Assembly (NCBI RefSeq): GCF_035984655.1
Contig: NZ_JAXCHT010000006.1
Coordinates: 1 to 64,000 of the forward strand
Origin: Actimicrobium sp035984655
GTDB taxonomy: Bacteria > Pseudomonadota > Gammaproteobacteria > Burkholderiales > Burkholderiaceae_D
Length of the DNA stretch: 64,000 bases
Direction: 5' to 3'
The translations under genes and the position numbers were made by a program. Shown here piece by piece: positions 1 to 9,700 of the stretch; within the stretch, counting starts at the first letter, position 1, and the number at the start of each line of letters is the position of its first letter. The notes beneath the pieces are model-generated. The model worked only from the letters and a program-made list of their open reading frames with translations, was not told where the DNA came from and made no database searches.

Positions 1-371
1 CGATCTACACGGCGGCGACTGTCGAGGAAGCTGAAATGCGTCTGGCAGAATTCGATGCCAAATGGGGCATGGAGTACCCGTCGATCGTGCAGTCATGGCA
101 ACGCAACTGGCCGCGCATCGTTCCGTTCTTCGACTATCCGGCAGAAATCCGGAAAGTGATTTATACGACCAATGCCATTGAGTCCGTCAACATGAGTCTG
201 CGCAAGGTCACCAAAAGCAGAGGCTCGTTTCCCAATGACGACGCATTGATCAAGCTGTATTATCTGGCACTGCGCAACATCAGCAAGAAGTGGACGATGC
301 CGATTCAGAACTGGAAAGCCGCCTTGAATCGGTTCACCATCATGTTCGATGAGCGTATGCCGCAACATTAA
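1..371 (+). CDS. IS256-family (Mutator-type) transposase, C-terminal fragment
   Basis: The frame is open from the first bases of the window (no start codon needed inside it) to TAA at 369-371, so this is the last ~122 residues of a larger protein, normally about 400 residues. The segment TTNAIESVN followed by LRKVTKSRGSFPNDDA is the conserved C-terminal block of IS256-family DDE transposases, and its Glu is the third catalytic acid. The family moves DNA by a copy-paste or cut-paste mechanism acting on the element's terminal repeats. The tail (LRNISKKWTMPIQNWKAAL) is also typical. No frameshift is seen in the visible part, so the enzyme may be intact. Confidence 0.93.
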   Translation, partial: IYTAATVEEAEMRLAEFDAKWGMEYPSIVQSWQRNWPRIVPFFDYPAEIRKVIYTTNAIESVNMSLRKVTKSRGSFPNDDALIKLYYLALRNISKKWTMPIQNWKAALNRFTIMFDERMPQH

Positions 372-664
372 TCGATTTCCCGATTACACAAAATCGCGGA
401 CACCCTCTCGGCCAGATCTGCCACCACGGCCTTGCACCGCATCAGAAAAGCCTGTCCCTCGACCGTCAAGCTCACCTTGCGGGTGGTGCGCTGGAACAGC
501 CGCACTTTCAATCGCGCCTCCAGTCGTGCGACCGCTTTGCCGACGCCGGAGCCAGTCATGCCAAGCATCTGCGAGGCGCCGACAAAGCTGCCTTGCTCGG
601 CCACTGCCATGAATTCTTCAATGCCTTGCAGGCGGCCGGGGAGAGTGGGGCGGATTATGGACAT
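368..664 (-). pseudogene. LysR-family regulator, 3'-truncated by the insertion sequence
   Basis: Starting at ATG 664 (MSIIRPTLPGRLQG), about 85 residues match the N-terminal winged helix-turn-helix of LysR regulators: FMAVAEQGSFVGASQMLGM, then GVGKAVARLEARLKVRLFQR and VSLTVEGQAF. A complete member is about 300 residues. Here the frame runs into the IS end near 406 and stops at 368, so the entire effector-binding domain is missing. An upstream in-frame ATG at 766 exists, but 664 gives the normal LysR N-terminus. The gene is divergent from the decarboxylase-like gene at 803, the usual layout for a LysR regulator and its target, so the target operon has probably lost normal control. The remnant might still bind DNA but should not sense an inducer. 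Confidence 0.88.
381..405. repeat. Probable terminal inverted repeat (right end) of the IS256-family element
   Basis: Read outward-in this end begins GGGTGTCCGCGATTTTGTGT, which resembles IS256-family ends of the form G-GTGTCCGGAATTTTGTGTAA. It lies directly after the transposase stop codon and at the point where LysR coding similarity ends. The partner repeat is outside the window. Confidence 0.65.
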
Positions 665-802
665 GGTGTCCGCATTGTAGCTCCGGGCAGGTCGTTTATC
701 CGCCTGCATTCTGCGCGTACTGTACGCCATCCGTTGGCCGCTCAGGCGTGCAGGCTGACAGCCCAACGATTGCCAGCAAACCTATCCCACAAAGAGACCG
801 CC

Positions 803-1264
803 ATGACCAATCCAGACGTGTTCGATATCGACGCTTTTATCCAGAAACATCAGCTGGGCGACGTCAGCGAAAAGTACCGCACCGGCATCCAGTACCAGCA
901 TGCACTGGACCCCAATTTGCCGGAGACGATTCAGGGCATCCTGAATGATGTTGCGCCGGATTTCGGCAAGATCATTGTCGAATATGTCTTTGCCGACATC
1001 TATGCGCGCCCCGGGCTCGACATGAAATACCGGATCATCGCCACGCTGGCGGCGGTGACCGCACTCAATCAAGTCTTTGCCGTCAAGGAGTACATCCGGT
1101 TCGCGCTCAATGCAGGATTTAGCCGCACGGAGGTGGTGGAGGTGCTGATGCAGATGAGCGTGTATGCCGGAATGGGACCCGCGATGGATGCGCTCGTCGC
1201 CGCCAGAGATGTGTTCGCCGAACTCGACACGGTTGGCGGCGTTGCGCCCGGCGGCGACCGTTGA
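803..1264 (+). CDS. Carboxymuconolactone decarboxylase-like protein
   Basis: A 153-residue protein with the CMD-family helical core: KYRIIATLAAVTALNQ, then VKEYIRFALNAGFSRTEVVEVL, then a closing VYAGMGPAMDAL. The CxxC/H redox site of the AhpD subgroup is absent, so it resembles decarboxylase-type rather than peroxidase-type members; the substrate is unknown. ATG 803 is chosen because it directly precedes the family-like sequence; the frame is open further upstream to 593 but that part crosses the divergent LysR promoter region. Its stop codon overlaps the start of the next gene (TGATG), so the two are probably co-translated. The divergent regulator is truncated by the IS. Confidence 0.82.
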   Translation: MTNPDVFDIDAFIQKHQLGDVSEKYRTGIQYQHALDPNLPETIQGILNDVAPDFGKIIVEYVFADIYARPGLDMKYRIIATLAAVTALNQVFAVKEYIRFALNAGFSRTEVVEVLMQMSVYAGMGPAMDALVAARDVFAELDTVGGVAPGGDR

Positions 1265-2313
1265 TGCCCAGGCTTCGCGCAGCAGTGTCAATGGCAATGC
1301 ATTGCGGGCGCGCGCGATCAATTCGCATCATTGCGATGTCATTTTCCCTTGCCGCGATTGATGCGATCGCCGGTCCTGTATTCCCGGATAACGCGACGCT
1401 GGTGCCACTGTATGAGGGGGGCTCGTTCACCGAAGGCGTGGCAGCGGGACATGACGGCAACGTCTACTTCCTCGACGTGACCCCGACGGCGCGCCCCGGT
1501 GGCGCGCTCGGCTATGTCATGAAGTTTGATCCGCGTAAGGGTGCAACGACGCTGTTCAGGTCGCCCAGCGGCGGCGCCAATGGCATGAAATTCGATCACG
1601 AAGGCCGCATGGTGCTGGCACTGGGCGCCGATTGCGGAGCCCGTGCCGTGATCCGAACCGATCTGGTCTCGGGAAAAAGCGAATTGGTGGCCGGCCTGTA
1701 TGGCGGAAAGCCGTTCAACAGCCCGAACGACCTCGCGATCGATAAGGCAGGCAGGATCTACGTGACCGATCCGCGCTACATTGGCCACGAGTCGCTCGAG
1801 CAGCCGGTATACGGCGTCTATCGGATTGACCCGGACCAGTCGGTCCGGCTGATTCTGCCCGGCGTGCAGAAACCCAATGGCGTGGCGGTATCACCCGACG
1901 GCACGACGCTGTATGTCGCCGAACACAACATTGTCGGCAACGATATCGTCAACCTGCCCAAGGGCAGTGTGCTCAAGTACGGCCCAATGCGATTGCTCGC
2001 CTTCTCGTTGAACGAGCATGGTGAGGCCGGCGCGGCGCGTGCGCTGGTCGATTACGGCGACCGGGATGGGCCGGACGGACTGCTGACCGACGAGTCGGGC
2101 AATGTCTACGTCGCCGAGCGCAAGGATCCTGATTTCGGGATCGCCGTCTATCGTCCAGACGGAACGCGTCTGGATTTTATCCGCACGCCCGCCAAGCCGA
2201 CCAACCTCGGCTTTGGCCGCGGCGTCGAGGCAGGTCGACTTTACATCACAGCGGGCAAGGGTCTATACAGCGTCGAGACTGCTCAGCGTGGTTGGGATGC
2301 CGCCTCGCGTTAA
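1264..2313 (+). CDS. SMP-30/gluconolactonase-like beta-propeller protein, probably exported
   Basis: About 349 residues from ATG 1264. The start overlaps the previous stop codon (TGATG), suggesting coupling. ATG 1291 is an alternative that gives a cleaner signal peptide ending near AIDAIAG. The body shows repeated propeller blades with SMP-30 signatures: FNSPNDLAIDKAGRIYVTDP, QKPNGVAVSPDGTTLYVAEH and GPDGLLTDESGNVYVAE. These enzymes usually hydrolyse lactones with one bound metal ion. With a CMD-like and an NTF2-like gene alongside, a small catabolic or detoxifying operon is plausible, but the substrate cannot be named. Confidence 0.8.
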   Translation: MPRLRAAVSMAMHCGRARSIRIIAMSFSLAAIDAIAGPVFPDNATLVPLYEGGSFTEGVAAGHDGNVYFLDVTPTARPGGALGYVMKFDPRKGATTLFRSPSGGANGMKFDHEGRMVLALGADCGARAVIRTDLVSGKSELVAGLYGGKPFNSPNDLAIDKAGRIYVTDPRYIGHESLEQPVYGVYRIDPDQSVRLILPGVQKPNGVAVSPDGTTLYVAEHNIVGNDIVNLPKGSVLKYGPMRLLAFSLNEHGEAGAARALVDYGDRDGPDGLLTDESGNVYVAERKDPDFGIAVYRPDGTRLDFIRTPAKPTNLGFGRGVEAGRLYITAGKGLYSVETAQRGWDAASR

Positions 2314-2360
2314 CCGGAGCGACATCGCTCCACGGAACCACCTCTCGGAAAGAAAACATT

Positions 2361-2753
2361 ATGAACAGCATTCTCAGAAACGGCCACGAGCTCTACGCGG
2401 CTTTGTCCGGCGGCAATGTCGACGCGTTACGCGAACTGTTGACCGACAACTTTCGTGGTGAACTGACCGCCGGGTTGCCGAAAGGGTTAGGCCGTCTGTA
2501 CGAGGGCCGCGAAGCCATGATGCGGGAAGGATGGGGAGCCGTCGGCCAATGGTTTGAGATGAGCCCGGTCATGGAGCAGATGTTTGATGGTGGTGATGTG
2601 TTGATCGGCCATGTACATTATGTTGGCAAGGTAAAGCGAACCGGAAAGCCTATCCGCGCAGCCTTCGCGCACTTCTGGTCGTTCGACGGTCAGCGGTTCA
2701 ATGGTGTGACGCAGGTCACGGACTCCGGCGTCTGGCGCGATGCATTGGCGTGA
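2361..2753 (+). CDS. NTF2-like / SnoaL-like small protein
   Basis: 130 residues from ATG 2361, preceded by a GGAAAGAAAA ribosome-binding region. The pattern fits the NTF2-like cone fold: an N-terminal helix (GHELYAALSGGNVDALRELL), a central YEGREAMMREGWG helix, then strands around GDVLIGHVHYVGKVK and AAFAHFWSFDGQRF. Members range from ketosteroid isomerases and SnoaL cyclases to non-catalytic carriers, so no reaction can be assigned. It follows the SMP-30-like gene by 47 bases on the same strand and is probably part of the same operon. No signal peptide is visible. Confidence 0.72.
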   Translation: MNSILRNGHELYAALSGGNVDALRELLTDNFRGELTAGLPKGLGRLYEGREAMMREGWGAVGQWFEMSPVMEQMFDGGDVLIGHVHYVGKVKRTGKPIRAAFAHFWSFDGQRFNGVTQVTDSGVWRDALA

Positions 2754-2764
2754 ATTTGCGGGGC

Positions 2765-4180
2765 TCAATCATTGAGCGCCACCTTTGCCTGCTTGATTCG
2801 CGCCACCTCGGTCGCGTGCAGCGCCAGTGCCAGCACCACTTCATCAATCACCGCCGCCCATCCCTCGGCGCCGGGACGCTGCCGGAACAGCCGCATGTGC
2901 TGCGGATACCACGGCGAATCGGTGCGTTCGGTCATCCAGCGCCAGTCGGTCTGGTAGTCCGGCAGCAGCAGCCAGCAGGGCACCCCCATGCTGCCGGCCA
3001 GGTGGGCAACGGCGCTGTCGACACTGATGACCAGATCGAGGCCCGCTATCACCGCCGCGCAATCTTCAAAATCATCGAAGTCCTGGCCGAGCGCCAGCAG
3101 CGTCAGGCCGGCAGGCGGGGACGACGCCTGTTCCTCGCCCGGACCTTTTTGCAGGCTGACGAACTGCACGCCGGCGACGCGTCCCAGCGGCGCCAGTATG
3201 TCCAGCGCGGGCAAGGATCGATCGGCGTCATTTTCAAAGCGTGGGTTGCCTTTCCATGCCAGTCCGACCTTCATGCCCGTGACGGGCAGTCGCGCCTGCC
3301 AGTGTGCGACGCGGGTCGGGTCCGGCTGCAAATAGGGGATGACTGCCGGAATGGTGTCAAGTCCGGTGCCGCAAAAATGCGGCAGGCTCAGGGGCGGGAT
3401 CCAGAAATCCCAGCCCGAGCGCGGCACGTCCTGCTCGAATGAAAATACCCGGTCGACCCCGGCCAGACTGCGCAGCAGCGATGTCAGCGCCGGGTGGCAG
3501 ACCAGACTGAGGTGGGCCGCACCCATTGCCTTGAGCACGGCGCCGTAGCGGCAGAACTGGATCATGTCGCCGTGCCCGCCCTCGAAACCGATGATGATGG
3601 ACTTGCCAGCCAATGGCTCGCCCGACCAGCGCGCGCAGGTGAAGTGTGTGGCCAGGCGCTGATATCCGTCGCGCGCCTCGAGCGCCGCGAAGCCTTCGGT
3701 CAGCCGGCCCTGGCGCAATAGCCCATAGGCCAGATTGAAGCGGGCCTTGCGGTAGTCGGGGTCGAGTGCCAGCGCATGGCGAAAACACGGTTCGGCCCGG
3801 TCAGGCTGTTTCAGGCAGGTCAGGACCGCGCCCAGCATGGACCACGCCGGCGCGGCATCCGGCGCCGCCGCGACTGCGCCACGCAGCAGCGTTTGTGCCT
3901 CGTCCAGGCACTTGCGGCGCAGCAGGAACGCACCCAGGTTCAGGACGATCGACAGGTTATCGGGCAACGCCAGGATGGCGCGCCGGTGGCAGGGCTCTGC
4001 GCTGGCATCGTCGCCGGCGCGTTCGTGCATTAGCGCCAGATTGGACCAGGCTTCGGCCAGGTCAGGGACCAGCGCAACGGCCTGACTGAACGCCGTCGCG
4101 GCAGCAGCGGTTTCTCCCGCCGCGAGCAAGCGGTTGCCTTCGAAAAAAAGATGTTCGGCATCGCTGCGCGCAGTGGGCAT
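2765..4180 (-). CDS. TPR-repeat protein with a GT9/GT41-like glycosyltransferase domain
   Basis: 471 residues. The first ~155 hold about four tetratricopeptide repeats (for example AEAWSNLALMHERAGDDASA and AAPAWSMLGAVLTCLKQPDR). The rest resembles the heptosyltransferase-like fold: IGFEGGHGDMIQFCRYG, KVGLAWKGNP, then DLVISVDSAVAHLAGSMGVP, where the family binds a nucleotide sugar. Proteins of this TPR-plus-transferase build are common in Betaproteobacteria and are thought to glycosylate proteins or surface polymers; the acceptor here is unknown. No signal peptide or membrane segment is seen, so it is probably cytoplasmic. It is convergent with the NTF2-like gene, 11 bases away. Confidence 0.75.
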   Translation of the reverse strand: MPTARSDAEHLFFEGNRLLAAGETAAAATAFSQAVALVPDLAEAWSNLALMHERAGDDASAEPCHRRAILALPDNLSIVLNLGAFLLRRKCLDEAQTLLRGAVAAAPDAAPAWSMLGAVLTCLKQPDRAEPCFRHALALDPDYRKARFNLAYGLLRQGRLTEGFAALEARDGYQRLATHFTCARWSGEPLAGKSIIIGFEGGHGDMIQFCRYGAVLKAMGAAHLSLVCHPALTSLLRSLAGVDRVFSFEQDVPRSGWDFWIPPLSLPHFCGTGLDTIPAVIPYLQPDPTRVAHWQARLPVTGMKVGLAWKGNPRFENDADRSLPALDILAPLGRVAGVQFVSLQKGPGEEQASSPPAGLTLLALGQDFDDFEDCAAVIAGLDLVISVDSAVAHLAGSMGVPCWLLLPDYQTDWRWMTERTDSPWYPQHMRLFRQRPGAEGWAAVIDEVVLALALHATEVARIKQAKVALND

Positions 4181-4267
4181 GTGGCTGGAGTCGGATGATG
4201 GGAGTCTTGCGGGGCAGCGTCAAAATCTTAACAGCGATTCGGAGCCCATCGGCTGGCCGGCGCTGAC

Positions 4268-6115
4268 TTAATCGTTCAGGGCCACCATCGCCTGATTGCG
4301 TCCTGCCACCTTGGCTGCGTACAGCGCCGTGTCGGCGCGCATCAGCAACTCATTGCGGGTTTCGCCGTGCAGCGGGTACTCGGCAATGCCGGCCGAGAAG
4401 GTGCAGCCAGTGAGCCGCTGGTCGCCGCGCGTGATCACCAGTCGTGCATATCGGGCGGCGATGGTGGCCATCTTGCTGGCCGCCATGGCGCCGTCGACGT
4501 CGCGCAGCAGCAGGCAAAATTCCTCGCCACCGTAGCGGCACATCATGTCGCTGCCGCGCAGGTTGTTTTCGACCAGCCGGGCAAATTGCACCAGCACTTC
4601 GTCGCCGAACGGGTGGCCGTAGGTATCGTTGACGCGCTTGAAGAAATCCAGGTCGAGGATGACCACGGCAATCGGAAACTGGCCGCTGGATTCATGCAGC
4701 ACGGCATTCAGGCAGGTTTCGAAATGCCGCCGGTTGTACAGTCCGGTCAGGTGATCGCGGATGGCCTGTTCCTGCAGCGAATTCTGCAACGAATTGACGT
4801 GATGGATCTGGTGCGTGAGTTCCTTGTTGAGGCTTTCGAGCTTTTGGTTCTCGGCTTCGCGCGCAGCCTGTTTTTCGAGCGCATTGTCGCGTTCTTCCTG
4901 CAGGCTCTTCATTTCCTTTTCGAGATGGCGCATCAGCAGGCGCGAGTCGCGCGCCGATTTGCTGCTGGCTTCAAAGTGCGCCTGGTACTGCTCAAGATAG
5001 GTATAGGCGTTCTTCCACTTGCCGAGGCGGGCATGAATATTGGCGAGCCCCTTGAAGATCTGCTGCTGGTAAAACGGATTGCGGGTATGCGACAGCAGGG
5101 CGCGCGCCTGGTCCAGCGCGATCAGCGCAGCGCCGGCCTTGCCGGAGGCCATGTCGAGCATGCCGCGCACCAGCCAGGCATGCATCTGTTCTTCGTAATC
5201 CTGGTCCATCAACGCCAGTTGCTGCGCCGTGTCGACCAGTTCACGCGCCTGGTCCAGTTTCATCAGCAGGATCGAGGCGTGCGCACCCAGGCTGGAGATG
5301 AAGGCCCCGTCGGCGGCGTCGAGGTCCGACTGGCGCAGGAACGGCGCCAGCAGGGCCAGTGCTTCCTGCGGCTTGCCGGTCGACAGCAGGCACATCGCCA
5401 GGTTACCCGACACCAGCGGACGCTGCGACACCAGGCTTTCGTTGCGGATGATGTCGAGTGCTTCCATCAGTAGCGGAATGGCGTCTTCGTCGTTGGACAG
5501 GTCGTGCTGGCAGGAGGCAAGGTTCGACAGCATGTTGACCCGGTGCGAGGCGGTGCCGAAGCGTTCTGCCATGTCCAGCGCGAGCAGGAAATTGCGCGGG
5601 CCGGCGCTGATGTCGCCGCGGCTGAGCGCGTCGATGCCGAGCCGGTTATACAGCGAGAACTTGTACAGCGAATCGGGAATCTGGCCGGCCAACTTGCGCG
5701 CATTGGCGAGATACTTGGCGGAGCGGGTGAAATCGCCGCGGCGGGTTGCGATCGAGCCCAGGCAAACGTTGGCGGACATTTCGCCCTCGAGGTCGTGCAA
5801 GCCATGAAACAGCGCTGGCAATGGTTTGCACATTGCTGCGGATTTGTCGATGTCGCCGGCGTGAAACAGCACCGACAGCAAGTTCAGATGGGCATACCCC
5901 ACGCCGCGTTGATAGCCGATCGCCTGCGACGCCGTCAGCGCCAGTTGCGCCAGCCGATAGGTTTCCGCGCGATTGGAAGCAAGGCACGACAGGGCCTGTC
6001 GGTTGAGCCGATCGATTTCGGATTTATCCAACTGCTCGTGCGCTTGTTTATCCACCACCGGACTACTCCCTGGATCGCTTGCGTAATATTTGGCCGCATT
6101 TTTTGAATGCACCAC
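4268..6115 (-). CDS. TPR-GGDEF diguanylate cyclase
   Basis: 615 residues. Roughly 35-390 are tetratricopeptide-like helices, 395-450 a charged coiled coil (EKEMKSLQEERDNALEKQAA), and 455-610 a GGDEF domain opening with DHLTGLYNRRHFE. The active-site loop is GGEEF at about 529, and RGSD lies five residues before it, matching the RxxD inhibitory site. The enzyme is therefore expected to make c-di-GMP from two GTP and to be product-inhibited. There is no membrane segment or receiver domain, so the TPR part is the likely input, probably by binding another protein. It stands alone, 87 bases before the TPR-glycosyltransferase gene on the same strand. Confidence 0.88.
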   Translation of the reverse strand: MVHSKNAAKYYASDPGSSPVVDKQAHEQLDKSEIDRLNRQALSCLASNRAETYRLAQLALTASQAIGYQRGVGYAHLNLLSVLFHAGDIDKSAAMCKPLPALFHGLHDLEGEMSANVCLGSIATRRGDFTRSAKYLANARKLAGQIPDSLYKFSLYNRLGIDALSRGDISAGPRNFLLALDMAERFGTASHRVNMLSNLASCQHDLSNDEDAIPLLMEALDIIRNESLVSQRPLVSGNLAMCLLSTGKPQEALALLAPFLRQSDLDAADGAFISSLGAHASILLMKLDQARELVDTAQQLALMDQDYEEQMHAWLVRGMLDMASGKAGAALIALDQARALLSHTRNPFYQQQIFKGLANIHARLGKWKNAYTYLEQYQAHFEASSKSARDSRLLMRHLEKEMKSLQEERDNALEKQAAREAENQKLESLNKELTHQIHHVNSLQNSLQEQAIRDHLTGLYNRRHFETCLNAVLHESSGQFPIAVVILDLDFFKRVNDTYGHPFGDEVLVQFARLVENNLRGSDMMCRYGGEEFCLLLRDVDGAMAASKMATIAARYARLVITRGDQRLTGCTFSAGIAEYPLHGETRNELLMRADTALYAAKVAGRNQAMVALND

Positions 6116-6256
6116 AATGTTGCCTCATATTATCGAACTTTTGACTTTGCGCCCCAACCACATTGTGATTTATGGTGAAGTTCCCTGTGTGCCTGACGCT
6201 ATGGCACGATGGGGCGTGTTTTGACATGGTGACACCGCCTGAACTCTGGAGACGAC

Positions 6257-6751
6257 ATGAATTTTGCGACTTGTGACCTGTGTGACGCCAATGAAGACCG
6301 CCTTTCGGCCAATACCCTGCTGGTGATGCCGCCGGTATTTCGCGCTTATGGCCGGCACGACAGCTTCAGCGGACCCGCCGCGACCCTCAAGGTGTTCGAG
6401 GACAACGTGCTGGTACGAACAGCACTGGAGAGCGCCGGCGCCGGCCGGGTGCTGATGATCGATGCCGGTGACAGCCTGCGCTACGGCATGGTCGGCGGTA
6501 ATCTTGGCAAGCTGGCGCAAACCAATGGCTGGGCCGGCATCGTCATCACCGGTTGCATTCGTGATGTGACCGAACTCGACGCCTGCGCCATCGGTATCCG
6601 CGCGCTGGGCGTGCATCCACGCCGCAGTCAGCGCAACGGCGCCGGCGCGGCCGACCTGGTCATCGCGATGGCGGGCGTGACGGTGCGTCCAGGCGACTGG
6701 ATCTATGTCGATGCCGATGGCGTGCTGGTCAGTCACGATCCACTACACTGA
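6257..6751 (+). CDS. rraA: RraA-family regulator of ribonuclease activity (RraA-like fold)
   Basis: 164 residues, close to the ~161 of E. coli RraA. Diagnostic stretches are MPPVFRAYGRHDSFSGPA, VLMIDAGDSLRYGMVGGNLG and IVITGCIRDVTEL. In E. coli RraA binds RNase E and slows mRNA decay; other members of this fold are class II aldolases (HMG aldolase), and the GN-lgxlA/GcirD pattern is shared, so an aldolase role is not excluded. The ATG at 6257 follows a GGAGACGAC ribosome-binding site. Its 3' end overlaps the convergent histidine kinase gene by 9 bases, so transcripts of the two would collide. Confidence 0.85.
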   Translation: MNFATCDLCDANEDRLSANTLLVMPPVFRAYGRHDSFSGPAATLKVFEDNVLVRTALESAGAGRVLMIDAGDSLRYGMVGGNLGKLAQTNGWAGIVITGCIRDVTELDACAIGIRALGVHPRRSQRNGAGAADLVIAMAGVTVRPGDWIYVDADGVLVSHDPLH

Positions 6752-9700
6752 GCCTGCGCCGAGCGCGAGGGTGGCCTCGTCGACCTGGATCGCCGGTGCC
6801 GTCAATGGCAGCATCAGCGTGAAGGTGGCGCCTATGCCGACCTCGCTGTCGACCCGGACCCGTCCGCCGAGGATGCTGGTGACGATGTTGTGGACAATGT
6901 TCAAGCCAAGTCCGGAACCGCCGGCGCCGAGCTTGGTGGTGAAGAACGGGTCATAGATCCGGTTCAGATTGTTCGCCGGGATGCCAATGCCGTCGTCGCT
7001 GACGGCCAGCGCGATCCAGCCCGCGTCGGCGGCGCTGGCGGTGATATTGACGACGCCGCTGCGACGGCCCTCGAAGCCGTGCAGCAAGGCATTGTTGACC
7101 AGATTGGTCAGCACCTGTCCCAGCGGGCCGGGATAGCTGTCCATCACCAGTCCGGCCGGAATGTCCTGGCGCACCTGGAAGGACGTTTTGCGAATCGTGG
7201 GTGAGAGCGTGAGCATGATTTCGGCAATCACCTCGGCCAGCGAAAAGCGGCGGCGCTGCGAGCTGGTCTGATCCATCGCCACCTGCTTGAAACTGGTGAC
7301 CAGATCGGCTGCACGGTACAGGTTGCGCACCAGAATTTCACTGGCCTTGTCGGCATCCTGCAGGTAACTCTCCAGTGCCGAGCGTTTCAGGCCGGTGTTG
7401 ACATCGTTGGCGAACTCGCGGGTGCGGTCGGCCAGTGTGCTGGCCACCATCAGGCTGTTGCCGATCGGCGTGTTGAGTTCATGCGCAATGCCGGCCACCA
7501 GTGCGCCCAGTGCCGCCAGTTTTTCGCTACGTACCAGTTCACCCTGTGCCATGTTCAGCGTTTCCAGCGTCGATGCCAGTTCCAGGTTGGCCTGCCGTAG
7601 CGCATTGGTGCGCTCGGTGACGCGCTCTTCCAGCGTGCTGTTGAGTTCGAGGATCTGCTCTTCGATTTCGTGCAGCTCGGTGACGTCTTCGCCGGTAAGG
7701 ATCAGCAACCGCTCTTCGCCCAGATTAAACAGCGTACCGGACACCTGGATCAGTGCGGTGGTGCCGTCGCCCATGCGCATCCAGGTCTGGAAGCGGTCAA
7801 GCTGGTCGGTGTCGGTCAGTGTCTTGATGATGCTGTTGCGGTCGTCGATGTCGACAAACATTCCCAGCGCAACCGAGGTGTTGCCCACCACCGAGGCGCG
7901 GCTGCGCCGGTGCAGCCGTTCGAAGGCCTGGTTCACATCGAGCAGCACATGGCTGCCGCCGAAACGCGACAAGGCCATGGATACCGGCGAGGCATGAAAC
8001 ATGGCGGCAAAGCGTTGTTCACTGTTGCGCAGGGCGATCTGGGCCTGCTGCCGTTCGAGTTCGGCCGAGGCACGTTCGCTGAAGATTTGCAGCAGGGTGC
8101 GAATCAGGTCGATGTTGTGCATCGCTTCCGAATTGAGCACCGCCAGCACACCGATGGCCTCACCCTGGGCGTTGCGGATCGGCGCGCCCGCATAACTGTT
8201 GCAGTTGAGGTCGATCAGCAGGGCGTCGTCTGGAAAGCGGCTCTGCAACTTCGAGGGAAACACCACCAGATCGCCGCCCAGCACCACCTCGCAGGGCGAG
8301 CCGCTGATGCGGAACTGGCAGTTCGGAATGCGTTCGCCGTGCCCGAAGTTGGCGATGGTCTCGGTCATGTCGGGTTGGCCTGGCACACACAGTGCGATGA
8401 AGGCCTGATCGACGTGCAAGGCCGCCGCCAGATCGGCGATCAGCAGGTGGAAGTACGATTCGCCGGCGATGTCGCGGGTGCCTTGGGCGAGCCGCAGGAG
8501 GGCGCGATCGACCTCGGCTTTTTGCGCTTCCTGCAACTGCCGCTCGGTGATGTCGCGGATGACGCTCATGATGCAGACATCGGCGCCGACCGACAGTAGC
8601 GAGGAATTCATCACGCAACTGCGCAGCCGGCCGTCGCTGGTGCGCATGGCCAGCGCGAAGTCGCGCGCGCGGCCGCTGCCGATCAGCTTGGCGACGAACG
8701 CCATGCGTTGCTCCGGCTTGTCCCACATGCCGATGCCGATGGTGGTTTTGCCCACGGCATGGGCGCGGCTGAAGCCGGTCAGGGTTTCGAAGGCCTGGTT
8801 CACGTCCAGGATCAGGCCATCATTGAGGCGCACGATGGAGACGGAATCCGGATTGCCTTCGAATGCGCCGGCGAATTTGGCTTCCGAAAGCCGCCGGGCT
8901 TCCTCGATGTCGCGCTTTTCGGTGATGTCTTCGGCCATCGACAGCAGGCGACCGACTTGCCCGCCCTGTCCGGCGATATAGGTATTGCGCCATTGGCAAA
9001 CAATGCGGCTGCCGTCGGCACGCAGGTTGTCGCGAATGTTGCGCTCGGTTCCGCCCTTGTCGATGAGTGCCTGGAAATCCTGATCGACCTGGTCGGCGTT
9101 GCGGTCGGGGGTGATGAAGCCGGCGTACTGGCCCACTGCATCGCGCCGGCTGTAGCCGAAGATCTGCTCGGCCGCGGCATTCCATTCGAGCACCCGGAAA
9201 TGCAGATCCCACTCGATGATCGCAATCGGACTTTGCTCGACCAGCAGCCGGAAGCGGGTTTCGCGTTCCTGCAGTTCGGACTCGACCTGCTTGCGCATCT
9301 CGATGTCGCGCTCCAGCTCGCGGTTCTTGCCGCCGAGTTCGTCGAACAGGCTGCGCAGGCTGATCCGGGTGCGTTCCAGCCGTTGGCTCAACAGGCCGAT
9401 TTCATCCGGGCGATCCCACTGGAACGGCACGTCGAGCTGGCCGCGCGCCAACCGCTCGGCGCCGGTCCCGAGCTGTTCCATCGGTCGCACCAGGCGGCGT
9501 TCCAGCAGCACCAGCACCAGCAAGACCGACAGCAGGATCTGCGCGGCCAGTCCCGTCATGGTGCGTTGCAGGTCGGCGTAAATGACGCGCTGGAGGCGCG
9601 CGCTGCCGACTTCCATCAGTACCGAGCCAATCACCTTGCCATGCGAGTACACCGGCTGCGTGGTGCTGGCGGTGAAGCCCACCCGCCGTTCCGCACGTTC

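Larger units (their letters stand above)
1..406 (+). mobile_element. Right end of an IS256-family insertion sequence (truncated by window edge)
   Basis: The C-terminal part of an IS256-type transposase is followed, about 10 bases after its stop codon, by a sequence that resembles an IS256-family terminal inverted repeat (381-405, ending in CGGACACCC). Just beyond it lies the interior of a LysR gene reading the other way, so the element appears to have inserted into that gene. The left end, its inverted repeat and the target duplication lie outside the window, so completeness and activity cannot be judged. The exact boundary at about 405-407 is inferred from where the LysR similarity stops. 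Confidence 0.85.

Noticed and set aside
2765..4268. TPR-glycosyltransferase and TPR-GGDEF genes both ending in the residues VALND
   Set aside because: The DNA of the two ends is different outside five codons and the proteins are otherwise unrelated at this end, so coincidence is likeliest.
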